A stretch of DNA of 64,000 nucleotides from Photorhabdus heterorhabditis (GCF_018448905.1 NZ_RCWA01000012.1:1-64000), one strand, 5' to 3'; shown: positions 7,357 to 16,511, numbered from the stretch's first letter. Made by a program: numbers and translations. Notes: generated from the letters alone by a model not told the origin.

Positions 7357-9885
7357 CTATTGATTTCGTGTTAATGAAATAAGCCAGTGGATAGTTTTCA
7401 TCGTGCGCTCCATAAATGGATAGCCAACAACATTATGTGCCATCATATAAAACGGGATTCTTCTCATACAGAAATCACGTAGCGCTAGTTCATAACCGCG
7501 ATACCAATTTATTGGATCGAGAGCAATCCCCGATTTTTGCTCGAGTTCAATTCGGTGTAGTTCAATATAATAGGCCACACTGTTTGCATCACTTTGCTGG
7601 TGGTCTAAGCTAAAGGCTAACAGTTCAACGAGGTCGCGTTGTGGTAGATGCAAAGTAGACAATTCCCAATCCCAAGCGCATAAACGTAACCCCTCTTCCT
7701 GCTGCCGGAAGGCAATATTACGTGGATTGAAGTCACCATGGATCAATGTCCGAGGCATCTGTTCGATTTCTTGCCACCAGATGGCTGAGTTATCTACCCA
7801 GTGCTGGAAATCTTGATGTTCCTCGGCGGTTAATAGCTCCGGGAATGTTTGGTGAACAAAATTGCCTAGTTTTTTCCATAGGGGACTCATTTGTGAAACC
7901 GTATCAGCATTCGAAATTTGCAGTTGTGGGAATTTCCACATTAGCTCTTCTTCTTGCCCTAACCAGATGGCGTGAATATCGGTAATCCCTTGGATAGCGG
8001 CTTCAAGGTGGTGCTGTTCCCAGGGCATTTCCAGATTAATATTGTTCATTAACACCATATCGTGAAGCAATTCTTCAATTAGGGCATAGGTTCCAGTTGT
8101 CTCGTTTTCAATCACACCATAGATGACCGGCATATAACGCATGAGCTGTGGATTTTGCTGGTTCATAATAGCTAGCTCGCGGGTATGGCTCTGGTTAAAT
8201 TCAAGCTGATGTGCAAAATTCTGAAAAACAGCAAACAGCTCAGGGGAACAGTGTTTGGCGATATCCAGTATCATGTTAACCACCTCATTCCCCAACGGTT
8301 TTAGCTTCAGCATTATAGGTAGAGTGAGCTGTGCGGATGTGGTCATAGCAAAGGGAAATAGACCAATTAAACGTTCTGCATAGTTTGAACTCAGCTGGGT
8401 TAGCATGCTATGTCCATCATCACCAGAAAATTTGGGTTTGATGGTGGTCAGGTTAGCCCCTTGTAACACAGGGTTAAAATTTGCTTGTTGGAAGAATGAC
8501 AGATCAAGCTCTTGCGGGGTACGCGGAATAATGCCAACGGTGGGAGCTGGATGGTTACGGCTGAGTTTTTCATGCGATTGCGCAAACTCATCCGCAGCAA
8601 TGGCTGACAGTGTTGAAATATCAAGAGCCAGGCAATAACTAGCAATGATCTCAGCCAGGCAAGTGGTGCCGTTTTCATCGGTGCAGCCCAACATATTCAG
8701 GCATTCGCGTTGGTGTGGTAAATAGGTACCTCCGCCGACTGTGCCTACGATCAGTGATGGCAGTGTGATACTGCAATAGACGCGGTTATCGGCAGTTAAT
8801 GTCATGTGCAAATGCGCTACCGATGATTCATGTACGCAGGCGATATCTTGGCCTAAGGCTGTAAACATCCCGGCGATAACATTTGCTGCATTAATATTTA
8901 TACCAACCATCCCTGAAGCCGTAGCTCCTTCGCAGACATGATGATAAGCGGTGACAAGTTGTTGAGGAGTGACTCGCAGGATTTGCTGACAGGATTCAGC
9001 ATTTAGATAAACCTCTGCCACGACACGTGTTCCACGTCCTTCAATAAAGGATTGATAAGCTACCTTTTTATCGCTGGAAGTATTACCGTCTATCATAAAG
9101 TGGCGCAGTGGTATAAAAGCCATTTTTGCTAGCTGCTCTTGTATCCATTGGCATGCATACCAGGTACAGATGGTGGTCATATTCTGACCCGCAGCGGCGG
9201 CTGTATTGTAGATAAACTGCAAATGGACACTGCGTCCAATGATGTGTGGTTTTATTTCCGTTAATTGCGCATGCTTGGAGTGACGTCCAATTTCATGCCG
9301 TAGTTCGCTGATATGTTCGTTGATCCAATCACTGAACATAATGCTATGTGAGACGCTATAAAATTCAAAACGGGGAGCTCGTATCATGCGTTGACCAAGC
9401 ACACGGGCAGTCGTACCCCCTGATTGCATAATGGCTGAGGAACCACGGGATATTGACGCAATTAGGGCGGCTTCTGTGGTGGCAATCGGTGCGTAATATA
9501 CCCCTTGAGCGTATTGTCCCTTTATCAATAAAGGGCCAGCAATCCCTACAGGGATTTCTATTGAACCAATAAATCCTTCAATCGTTTTTGTTAGTTTCGT
9601 CGCGTCCAGATGGGTATTTGCCACGTGTTCCAGCGTATGTCCGGTATGTTTTGCCAAATAATCCAAGCGTTTTTGCCGGGCTTCCTCGGTATATGTATAA
9701 AGATGGCGGCGGGGTAATAATTTTACCTGGGCTGCTGTTGTATGAACGGCAGATACCTCTTGGTGTTTATTGCTGAATATGTCACGTGATAATTCTGGAA
9801 TTGAACTCAGTGCACCGCTCTCTATGTGAGTAGTAGTATTATCTGAGACATGACTCTCATATGATTGGATATTTTTTTGCAACAT
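7357..9885 (-). CDS. HMG-CoA reductase fused to an APH/choline-kinase-like domain
   Basis: An 842-aa two-domain protein. Residues about 45-445 are an HMG-CoA reductase of the class I type. It has PIATTEAALIAS (Glu138), DGNTSSDKK (catalytic Lys273/274) before IEGRG, ALGQD (Asp347), LIVGTVGGGT, and QSHEKLSRNH (His438), so all four catalytic residues are in place. Residues about 500-842 form an APH-type phosphotransferase fold with the catalytic loop HGDFNPRN (716-723) and the metal-binding WDWE (Asp739). The first domain should make mevalonate from HMG-CoA with NADPH; the second should phosphorylate a hydroxyl. I know of no described protein with this fusion. ATG at 9885 follows GAAGGAAA; the upstream ATG (9945) lies inside the previous gene. 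One continuous frame, so not an assembly chimera of two frames. Confidence 0.85.
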   Translation of the reverse strand: MLQKNIQSYESHVSDNTTTHIESGALSSIPELSRDIFSNKHQEVSAVHTTAAQVKLLPRRHLYTYTEEARQKRLDYLAKHTGHTLEHVANTHLDATKLTKTIEGFIGSIEIPVGIAGPLLIKGQYAQGVYYAPIATTEAALIASISRGSSAIMQSGGTTARVLGQRMIRAPRFEFYSVSHSIMFSDWINEHISELRHEIGRHSKHAQLTEIKPHIIGRSVHLQFIYNTAAAAGQNMTTICTWYACQWIQEQLAKMAFIPLRHFMIDGNTSSDKKVAYQSFIEGRGTRVVAEVYLNAESCQQILRVTPQQLVTAYHHVCEGATASGMVGININAANVIAGMFTALGQDIACVHESSVAHLHMTLTADNRVYCSITLPSLIVGTVGGGTYLPHQRECLNMLGCTDENGTTCLAEIIASYCLALDISTLSAIAADEFAQSHEKLSRNHPAPTVGIIPRTPQELDLSFFQQANFNPVLQGANLTTIKPKFSGDDGHSMLTQLSSNYAERLIGLFPFAMTTSAQLTLPIMLKLKPLGNEVVNMILDIAKHCSPELFAVFQNFAHQLEFNQSHTRELAIMNQQNPQLMRYMPVIYGVIENETTGTYALIEELLHDMVLMNNINLEMPWEQHHLEAAIQGITDIHAIWLGQEEELMWKFPQLQISNADTVSQMSPLWKKLGNFVHQTFPELLTAEEHQDFQHWVDNSAIWWQEIEQMPRTLIHGDFNPRNIAFRQQEEGLRLCAWDWELSTLHLPQRDLVELLAFSLDHQQSDANSVAYYIELHRIELEQKSGIALDPINWYRGYELALRDFCMRRIPFYMMAHNVVGYPFMERTMKTIHWLISLTRNQ

Positions 9886-9905
9886 AACTATATTTCCTTC
9901 GATAC

Positions 9906-10850
9906 CTAAGCAAACCCAAGCTTTATTAAAATACTGGCAGCGCAAACTGAATAACCCAGAACCATAAACATTCCCACGACAGCTTCATCGCGTTTGCGAT
10001 TTTGAATAGTGGGGTGGCAGAGAAATTTACCCAATTGCCATAGACACAATGCATAACAAACTACCAAGATAATTAATGCCCATAACACTATGCCGTCAGT
10101 GGTGATATTAATTAGCCAAATCTGTAACACTAACATTATGGTGAGTAATGCTGCGATAATAGCGATCGCCCCTTTTCTGCCGAAAATAGATGAATAGGTT
10201 GGTATTTCCGGACGTTCTTCATCTGGGCCTTTACACTTGCGTGTAATTTCAAAACTAAATCCAGAGAAAAAGCATAACCCCATCAAAACCCATATTGGGA
10301 AAGTGAGTGTGAGGTTGGGACTAGCGATATTAACCAGCCACCAGATAATGAGTGGCATGACCAACATATGGGAAATGGCATACCAAGTGAGGTGCTGGTT
10401 TAACCATTCACTGATAAAGAATTCTTTCCCCATAAGACAGGTCCAGATAAAGACTAATAGCCAGGCAAAAGTGACTGAACCAACTCCCTGATCTAAAAAT
10501 AAACTCCCACCCAATTGCAGGGTAATGCAGCAGATACCGAGTACTCGTAGATTTTTCAGCGTAATAATGCCGCGCTGTAATATCCGCTGTGGGTGGTGTT
10601 CACAATCCAGCTGATAATCTTTATGCTCATCGAATATCCGTAATAGTAAAAAATAAGAAAAGGACATTAAGCAACCAAGCAGGATCTCCCATGATAAAAC
10701 CGGCTTTTCCCCTATCGAGTAAAAAGCTACGGAATAGCTGATGATATAAAATATAAAGAAAAGTGGCGCGTTCTGTAGCGGGAAGCGCTCATCCATCCAT
10801 AGCTTTATCCTCTTACCAATGAATCTTGAATAAATATCTTGGCCTTCCAT
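9906..10850 (-). CDS. UbiA-type prenyltransferase-like membrane protein
   Basis: A 314-aa protein with eight or nine hydrophobic segments. The first Asp-rich motif is LRIFDEHKDYQLD (residues about 92-104) and a second polar loop is RKCKGPDEERPE (about 205-216). Both sit on the cytosolic loops expected for UbiA enzymes, which bind prenyl diphosphate through Mg2+ and transfer the prenyl group to an aromatic or glycerol-phosphate acceptor. The motifs are variant rather than canonical N-D-x-x-D, so the substrate could be unusual. First gene of the minus-strand operon, 20 nt before the HMG-CoA reductase fusion. In archaea a UbiA enzyme makes digeranylgeranylglyceryl phosphate; that parallel is only a hypothesis here. 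Confidence 0.7.
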   Translation of the reverse strand: MEGQDIYSRFIGKRIKLWMDERFPLQNAPLFFIFYIISYSVAFYSIGEKPVLSWEILLGCLMSFSYFLLLRIFDEHKDYQLDCEHHPQRILQRGIITLKNLRVLGICCITLQLGGSLFLDQGVGSVTFAWLLVFIWTCLMGKEFFISEWLNQHLTWYAISHMLVMPLIIWWLVNIASPNLTLTFPIWVLMGLCFFSGFSFEITRKCKGPDEERPEIPTYSSIFGRKGAIAIIAALLTIMLVLQIWLINITTDGIVLWALIILVVCYALCLWQLGKFLCHPTIQNRKRDEAVVGMFMVLGYSVCAASILIKLGFA

Positions 10851-11471
10851 ACACCATTCCTATTTATTGTATAAAGATCGAACTAATATACGTTTGTGAC
10901 AAATTACAGCCCAAGGATAGTAAATCCAGAAGCAATACTTAATGAAATCCATGCGTGTTTTTAACATTATTCCTGGGAATAACCGTAAGAAATACGTATG
11001 GACTGACGTCATACGTTAAGCTAAAAATTTGCAATCCGCTATAATCAAGATGTGTAAATTTAGATCTTAACATGCAACTTATGTTTACAATTTCTTTCGT
11101 AACTGTATGTTTGTCTGTATTTTTATTTTCTCTTCAGATTGAAAGAATAACGGGCCTTGATCTCCTACTTTAGAATGATATAGAGAGTATCTGCCCTGTT
11201 ATCTGCAACGATTGTATTCTCATATAGGTCTTCTGTGGGGCAAAGCCTCCTGATATAAAATACCGGAATAGAGTAATAATGGTTAAGTATTTTAATTGAA
11301 TTAAAGAAGGGATGTTTTGATTTAGAGCAGTTTATAAGCAGATGTTACCCTAATAGCTAAAAGTAAAATTTACAGCTAGTTCTGCGTTGGATTCTTGATG
11401 TAGGATCGGAGGAATACCGATGTATTTTGGCAGAATAGCTACATTACTTTATCGAGTAAGGAGTCTGAGTT
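10851..11471. other. Intergenic region between the lipid-like operon and ubiT
   Basis: About 620 bases without a convincing gene on either strand. It must contain the minus-strand promoter of the operon beginning at 10850 and whatever drives the truncated ubiT on the plus strand. I saw no recognisable residue of the missing ubiT 5' part and no transposon end. The sequence is AT-rich with scattered TATAAT-like hexamers, too many to choose one. Confidence 0.5.
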
Positions 11472-11825
11472 GTGTTAGGAAAAATCCGCGATCTCAATCT
11501 GCGTTGGTTTATTACTGCCCATGATAATCATTTGGTTCTCAGTCGGCATGAGCAGAAAGATATTGGTCTTAGCGACAAAGCCAATGATCTGATTCTGATA
11601 GCTACCCGTAAAGAAGCCTCTGATATCCTTTCCTTCCTGCATCATCATTTGTGTATTGCAGGAGAAGCTGGATTGGGGTTGTATGTTAAAAATCTAGTAG
11701 ATGTAATAGTGTTAAATCCCATATTTGCTGTTCTCCGTGCGGGTTTGTTGCAATTAGATGAGTTTATTAAAATCAATGTGCTGGAGGGCGTATATCAATA
11801 CGATCATGCGCGATTATCATGTTGA
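11472..11825 (+). CDS. ubiT: UbiT (YhbT) SCP2-domain protein, N-terminally truncated
   Basis: 117 aa, against about 174 in E. coli. From RDLNLRWF onward it follows YhbT closely (GLYVKNLVDVI, LLQLDEFIK), but the first 55-60 residues of the family are absent. A stop (TGA 11466-11468) closes the frame six nucleotides before the GTG at 11472. UbiT is an SCP2-type lipid-binding protein of the O2-independent ubiquinone pathway, working with UbiU and UbiV. An AAGGAG sits 9 nt upstream of the GTG, so a short product may be made. Its stop overlaps the yhbS start by 7 nt, as in E. coli. ubiU and ubiV, which lie divergently next to it in E. coli, are absent here. Function is doubtful. Confidence 0.7.
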   Translation: MLGKIRDLNLRWFITAHDNHLVLSRHEQKDIGLSDKANDLILIATRKEASDILSFLHHHLCIAGEAGLGLYVKNLVDVIVLNPIFAVLRAGLLQLDEFIKINVLEGVYQYDHARLSC

Positions 11826-12322
11826 TTAGAGTAGAAATTCCGGTAGACGCCGCCGGGATAGATCGGTTACTACGGAAATCATTTGATACCACAGTGGAAG
11901 CGGAATTGGTACAGCAACTGAGAGAAGATGGATTACTGACATTGGGCATGGTTGCCACGGATGACGTAGGCCAGGTAATCGGTTACGTGGCATTTAGTCC
12001 GGTAGATATTAATGGCGAGGATCACCAGTGGGTCGGTTTGGCGCCGTTGGCGGTTTCTGAAGAATACCGTCGGCAGGGGATTGGAGAAAGACTGATATAT
12101 GAAAGTCTGGATAGCTTGAATGAATTTGGCTATAGAGCAGTCGTTGTTTTAGGTGATCCACGTTATTACCGTCGATTTGGTTTTACGCTTGCCTGTGAGC
12201 ATCAGTTGCATTGTCAGTGGCCAACATATGAACCCTATTTTCAGATATATGAATTAGCTGATAGTTTTTTGGCTGACCATACTGGACTGGTTACTTACTC
12301 TCCGCCTTTTGACCGTTTCTGA
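11819..12322 (+). CDS. yhbS: GNAT acetyltransferase YhbS
   Basis: 167 aa, aligning end to end with E. coli YhbS ([18 protein letters not shown], then [14 protein letters not shown]). The acetyl-CoA loop is [15 protein letters not shown] near residue 80. The cellular substrate is not established. It overlaps ubiT by 7 nt at its start. Its last 28 nt overlap the convergent yhbQ gene. Confidence 0.9.
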   Translation: MLIRVEIPVDAAGIDRLLRKSFDTTVEAELVQQLREDGLLTLGMVATDDVGQVIGYVAFSPVDINGEDHQWVGLAPLAVSEEYRRQGIGERLIYESLDSLNEFGYRAVVVLGDPRYYRRFGFTLACEHQLHCQWPTYEPYFQIYELADSFLADHTGLVTYSPPFDRF

Positions 12323-12606
12323 ATTGATGCTAAATATTCTGCTATACAGATGGGCTGGCAAATAACCAGCCTCTCTTTTTGTTGTTTACTCAACTGTTTT
12401 ACCTGATATTCCAGTCGTGAAGCATTGGATTTGTCGCCAGCATTACTGCTGAAAACCAGTTGCAATGGGCCTTTACCTCTGAGTGCTTTTGCTCCTTTAC
12501 CATTTTCATGCTGTGCAAAACGGCGGTTGATATCTGTCGTTATTCCTGTGTACAGCGTTCCTGTTTTCGTTTTCAGCAAATAAAGAATCCATTGATTTTT
12601 AGCCAT
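12295..12606 (-). CDS. yhbQ: GIY-YIG domain protein YhbQ
   Basis: 103 aa, a single GIY-YIG nuclease-like domain. It has [20 protein letters not shown] (the YLL and YTG halves of the motif), [18 protein letters not shown], and a catalytic-type Glu in [11 protein letters not shown]. The UPF0213 family is small and its DNA substrate is not well defined. It converges on yhbS and overlaps its 3' end. Confidence 0.88.
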   Translation of the reverse strand: MAKNQWILYLLKTKTGTLYTGITTDINRRFAQHENGKGAKALRGKGPLQLVFSSNAGDKSNASRLEYQVKQLSKQQKERLVICQPICIAEYLASIQKRSKGGE

Positions 12607-12882
12607 ATAATTTTTTTCTTAATTTTTTATTTCTGATATTTGTATTTTGCTCAAGTGGTCTTTCTATATTATTTTTCGGAATAATTTATCTTAAGTTATT
12701 ATAATATAATAGATTTATTAAAACTTGTTACATATCAATTTCCTGGATATAGCATTAATCATTCAAAAAATTTGAAATAGAATAGCAGTAATTGCTAATT
12801 TTTATTCTGTCAGTTAGAGCATAATATGATCCACGTCACAGAGAGTGATCTGTCCCCTTAAAAATTGATCAAGGATCATGTT

Positions 12883-13134
12883 ATGAAAAATGTAAAATAT
12901 ATTGCTGCTGTTTTAACTTTAAGTGCTATCTCTTTTGGTAGTATGGCGGCAACTGAGGTCCAATCTTCTTCATCTCCTAAAGTTGGTGTGGTTTCTGTCA
13001 CGGGAGCTGATACCCTGGAAAGCCTGAGTGCCGAGTTGTCCAAAAAAGCTGACAAAGCTGGCGCATCTTCTTTCCGTATTATCTCTGCTAGTGGTAAGAA
13101 CCAATTGTCAGGTGTTGCTGAAATCTATAACTAA
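12883..13134 (+). CDS. DUF1471 (YhcN/BhsA/McbA-type) small periplasmic protein
   Basis: 83 aa with a clear signal peptide (MKNVKYIAAVLTLSAISFGS, cleavage after SMA). The mature part has VGVVSVTGADTLESL, a helix SAELSKKADKAGA, then SFRIISASGKNQLSGVAEIYN. This is the one-domain alpha/beta fold of DUF1471 proteins, several of which respond to stress or influence biofilm. The ATG at 12883 is used because AAGGATC precedes it and it starts the signal peptide. Which paralogue it is cannot be told. Confidence 0.85.
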   Translation: MKNVKYIAAVLTLSAISFGSMAATEVQSSSSPKVGVVSVTGADTLESLSAELSKKADKAGASSFRIISASGKNQLSGVAEIYN

Positions 13135-13257
13135 TTTATAGTAGAGCATACTGAACCCTGATTTTGTCAGGAGATATCAGAACACGCCGCAGGATGATGT
13201 TTATCCGGGCGTGGTTCTGGGTATCCGGGCAGATAAAATCCTTCCATTGGAGGGAGT

Positions 13258-13689
13258 GTGAATACCACTGAAAACTTTCATCTTATTCGTCAATACCTCG
13301 CAAGACAGCATGTCCTTACGCTTTGTACCGCCGCCGATGACGATATTTGGTGTGCGAGTTGTTTCTATGTTTTTGATGCGGATAAGATAGCCTTTTTGTT
13401 TATGACTGAATCCCATACTCGGCATGGTGAAATGATGCAAATAAATCCACAGGTTGCAGGTACTGTTGCAGGACAGATTCGTAATATTGCACAGATAAAA
13501 GGTATTCAGTTCAAAGGGGAGGTCATTCGTCTTGAAGGTGAAAAAGATAAAGCGGCCAGAGCACGTTATTGTCGCCGCTTTCCAGTGGCCATTGCTGCTA
13601 AAACACCTGTCTGGCAGCTGAATCTTAGTGAAATAAAGATGACTGATAATACGCTGGGATTTGGTAAGAAAATCTGCTGGCAACGATGA
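13258..13689 (+). CDS. yhbP: YhbP (UPF0306), flavin-binding-type split barrel
   Basis: 143 aa, matching YhbP through [28 protein letters not shown] and [17 protein letters not shown]. The family has the pyridoxamine-phosphate-oxidase split-barrel fold; its reaction is unknown. Translation begins at a GTG (13258) preceded by GGAGGGA. It converges on nrdG with a 2-nt gap. Confidence 0.88.
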   Translation: MNTTENFHLIRQYLARQHVLTLCTAADDDIWCASCFYVFDADKIAFLFMTESHTRHGEMMQINPQVAGTVAGQIRNIAQIKGIQFKGEVIRLEGEKDKAARARYCRRFPVAIAAKTPVWQLNLSEIKMTDNTLGFGKKICWQR

Positions 13690-13691
13690 AA

Positions 13692-14156
13692 TTATCTTAA
13701 TTTATGAATAATCTGGTTGTAACTGCCACGCCACAGTAAACCGGGATCATAAAGTGCTTGTACAAATTTTCCGTCCACGAGCACATTAATATAGCTGACA
13801 ATTTCCTGTTGAGCTTCATTAAGGTCATCTAACCGATAGCCAGTCCAGATCCAGATGTCCTTTTCAGGACATTCTGCCTTGACCCGTCTTACCAATTTCA
13901 GGATTGCTGGTATGTTATGTCTATGCAGAGGATCGCCGCCAGACAGAGATAACCCTTGTCGTTTAATACGGCTATCCTGTAAATCGGCGATAATACGGTC
14001 TTCTATTTCCTGTGTAAATGGGTGACCAGAATTCACTCGCCAGGTGCTTTTGTTATAACAACCGGGACATTGATGTTCGCATCCCGCGACGAATAGCGTA
14101 CAACGAGTTCCGGGACCGTTAACTACATCAACGGAGTAATATTGGTGATAATTCAC
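13692..14156 (-). CDS. nrdG: Anaerobic ribonucleotide reductase activase NrdG
   Basis: 154 aa radical-SAM enzyme. The CxxxCxxC cluster motif is CEHQCPGC near residue 26, followed by SLSGGDPL. It uses a 4Fe-4S cluster and S-adenosylmethionine to place the glycyl radical on NrdD. It lies 18 nt downstream of nrdD on the same strand, the usual nrdDG operon order. Confidence 0.97.
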   Translation of the reverse strand: MNYHQYYSVDVVNGPGTRCTLFVAGCEHQCPGCYNKSTWRVNSGHPFTQEIEDRIIADLQDSRIKRQGLSLSGGDPLHRHNIPAILKLVRRVKAECPEKDIWIWTGYRLDDLNEAQQEIVSYINVLVDGKFVQALYDPGLLWRGSYNQIIHKLR

Positions 14157-14174
14157 TTTCTTAGCCTGTTTTAA

Positions 14175-16313
14175 TTAGCCTAACCGCCCATTTGTCAGAT
14201 GTTTTACCCTGCGTTTTACTTCTTCCTGTTTACCTGCGTTGAATGGACGAGCGTCAGGACTCCCCAAATAACCGCAGACGCGGCGGGTTACTGATACTCT
14301 TGAAGGTTCATGATTGCCACAACGAGGGCAGGTAAACCCTTTGCTGGTACAGGAGAATTCACCGGTAAATCCGCAGTCATAGCATTCGTCAATGGGTGTA
14401 TTGGTTCCATAATAAGGGACACATAAATAGCTGTAATCCCAGACATCTTCCAGTGCTTTTAAATTATGTTGTAGGTTAGGATATTCGCCATAACAGATAA
14501 AACCGCCATTTGCCAGTGGTGGGTAAGGTGCTTCAAAATCCAGTTTATCGTAAGGATTGACCTTCTTTTCAACATCTAAATGAAAACTGTTGGTGTAATA
14601 GCCTTTGTCTGTCACGCCTTTGATAACACCAAATTCAGCGGTATCAAGGCGGCAGAAACGGTCACATAGATTTTCACTTGGTGTACTGTATAGGCTGAAA
14701 CCATAACCGGTTTCTTTCTTCCATTGATCAGTTGCTTTTCGCAGATGGTTAATAATTGAGATAGCCTTTGCACGTAATTGTTGATCATCAAATAGATGAA
14801 CCTGATCGCCATACAATGCATTAATGGTTTCATGAATGCCAATATAGCCCAAAGAGATAGAAGCTCTGCCATGCTTAAAGATTTCAGCAATATTATCATC
14901 TGCTTTCAAGCGAACTCCGCAGGCACCTTCCATATAAAGGATTGGAGCAACTCGTGCTTTGACCCCTTCCAGACGGGCAATACGAGTCATCAATGCTTGC
15001 TTCGCCAGAATCAGACGTTCATCTAGTAATTGCCAGAAATGTTTTTCATCTCCTCTGGCTTCGATGGCAATACGGGGCAGGTTTAGGCTGATAACTCCTA
15101 GGTTATTGCGTCCTTCATGAATTTGCTTCCCATTTTCTTGGTAAACATTGAGGAAACTGCGGCAGCCCATTGGGGTTTTAAAGGAGCCCGTGATTTTAAC
15201 AACCTGATCGTAGTTAAGAATATCAGGATACATCCGCTTACTCGCGCATTTCAGGGCCAGTTGTTTGATATCGTAATTAGGATCACCAGACTTATGATTC
15301 AGACCGTCGCGGATAGCAAATACTAGTTTGGGGAATATTGCTGTTTTGTGGTTCTTACCTAAACCAGCAATGCGGTTACGTAGAATAGATTCTTGGATTA
15401 GGCGGGATTCTTTTGAAGTACCAAGACCAAAGCCAAAAGTGACAAAAGGTGTTTGTCCGTTGGTGGTATGCAGAGTATTAACTTCGTATTCCAGTGACTG
15501 AAAAGCGTTGTAACACTCTTTTTGGGTTTGTGTTTCAGCGTAGGATTTTTTATCGGCAATATCCCATTCTGTAGCGATGGCTAAGTGTTTGTCATAGCTC
15601 GCTTTAACAAATGGTGCTAACACTTCATCTATACGGTTAATTGTGGTACCACCATAAATATGGCTGGCAACCTGAGCAATAATCTGAGCCGTTACCGCTG
15701 TTGCGGTTGAAATGGATTTTGGCGGTTCTATTTCAGCGTTACCCATTTTGAACCCGTTGGTCAGCATGCCGTTCAGGTCGATCAACATACAGTTAAACAT
15801 CGGGAAAAAGGGTGAATAATCGAGATCGTGATAGTGGAGTTCACCTCTTTCGTGAGCTAATACCACATTACGAGGCAGAATATGTTGTTTGGCATAATGT
15901 TTGGCAACAATTCCTGCCAACAGATCGCGTTGAGTGGGGATAACTTTACTATCTTTATTGGCATTCTCGTTGAGCAGGGAAATATTACTTTGCTCAACTA
16001 AGCCACGGATTTCCTGATTAAGACGGCTATGTAACTCTCGGGCAATGTCCCTGTCATGACGATATTCAATATAGAGACGAGCTAGGTGCTTATAGTTGCC
16101 CGCCATTAATTGATTTTCTACTGCGTTTTGAATATCCCATATATCAACTTGTTTGTAATTAGCCATTAATTGCGTTACTGCGGATGCAACTTGAGCACAA
16201 TATTTATCATCTGTGACGCCAGCAGCAGAAGCGGCCCGTTTTATGGCATCTCTGATACGGGCTTCATCAAATGGTGCTTGATGACCATCTCGTTTTATCA
16301 CAACAGTTTTCAC
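14175..16313 (-). CDS. nrdD: Anaerobic ribonucleoside-triphosphate reductase NrdD
   Basis: 712 aa, the normal length. An N-terminal ATP cone (KRDGHQAPFDEARIRDAIKR) is followed by the catalytic barrel. The C-terminus has a zinc site with two CxxC pairs (CYDC and CPRCG) and the glycyl-radical loop RRVCGYLGS near residue 680. It reduces ribonucleoside triphosphates to deoxy forms under anaerobiosis. Upstream there are two NrdR boxes and an FNR-like site, consistent with control by dNTP/ATP status and oxygen. Confidence 0.97.
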   Translation of the reverse strand: MKTVVIKRDGHQAPFDEARIRDAIKRAASAAGVTDDKYCAQVASAVTQLMANYKQVDIWDIQNAVENQLMAGNYKHLARLYIEYRHDRDIARELHSRLNQEIRGLVEQSNISLLNENANKDSKVIPTQRDLLAGIVAKHYAKQHILPRNVVLAHERGELHYHDLDYSPFFPMFNCMLIDLNGMLTNGFKMGNAEIEPPKSISTATAVTAQIIAQVASHIYGGTTINRIDEVLAPFVKASYDKHLAIATEWDIADKKSYAETQTQKECYNAFQSLEYEVNTLHTTNGQTPFVTFGFGLGTSKESRLIQESILRNRIAGLGKNHKTAIFPKLVFAIRDGLNHKSGDPNYDIKQLALKCASKRMYPDILNYDQVVKITGSFKTPMGCRSFLNVYQENGKQIHEGRNNLGVISLNLPRIAIEARGDEKHFWQLLDERLILAKQALMTRIARLEGVKARVAPILYMEGACGVRLKADDNIAEIFKHGRASISLGYIGIHETINALYGDQVHLFDDQQLRAKAISIINHLRKATDQWKKETGYGFSLYSTPSENLCDRFCRLDTAEFGVIKGVTDKGYYTNSFHLDVEKKVNPYDKLDFEAPYPPLANGGFICYGEYPNLQHNLKALEDVWDYSYLCVPYYGTNTPIDECYDCGFTGEFSCTSKGFTCPRCGNHEPSRVSVTRRVCGYLGSPDARPFNAGKQEEVKRRVKHLTNGRLG

Positions 16314-16386
16314 AATATGGCTCCTTGAAAATGTTATCCATAGGTATCGACAATACCCGTTCGGGTATTTAACTTAAATATGAATA

Positions 16387-16433
16387 ACTCTATATGTAGA
16401 TCGTGCTTTATATTTAAACACAACATATAGTAA
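16387..16433 (-). promoter_or_regulatory. Tandem NrdR boxes of the nrdDG promoter
   Basis: Two 16-bp imperfect palindromes lie 31 bp apart, three helical turns: ACTCTATATGTAGATC (16387-16402) and ACACAACATATAGTAA (16418-16433). Against the remembered consensus ACACWATATATWGTGT they match at about 11 and 13 positions. Paired boxes with this spacing are the hallmark of NrdR repression of ribonucleotide reductase operons. Confidence 0.7.
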
Positions 16434-16460
16434 ATTGAAGCAAAATAATAACGACTTGAT

Positions 16461-16474
16461 TTGATCTAAGACAA
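16461..16474. promoter_or_regulatory. Possible FNR site upstream of nrdDG
   Basis: TTGATCTAAGACAA has one perfect half-site and three of five bases of the other half of TTGAT-N4-ATCAA. Anaerobic induction of nrdDG by FNR is known in E. coli. It sits about 150 bp upstream of the nrdD start. Confidence 0.35.
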
Positions 16475-16511
16475 GGAAGAGTCAGCTATATTTGGAGGGT
16501 AGAGAAAAGCA

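Noticed and set aside
13201-13683. 160-codon minus-strand frame over yhbP
   Set aside because: Antisense to a recognised YhbP; no family resemblance.
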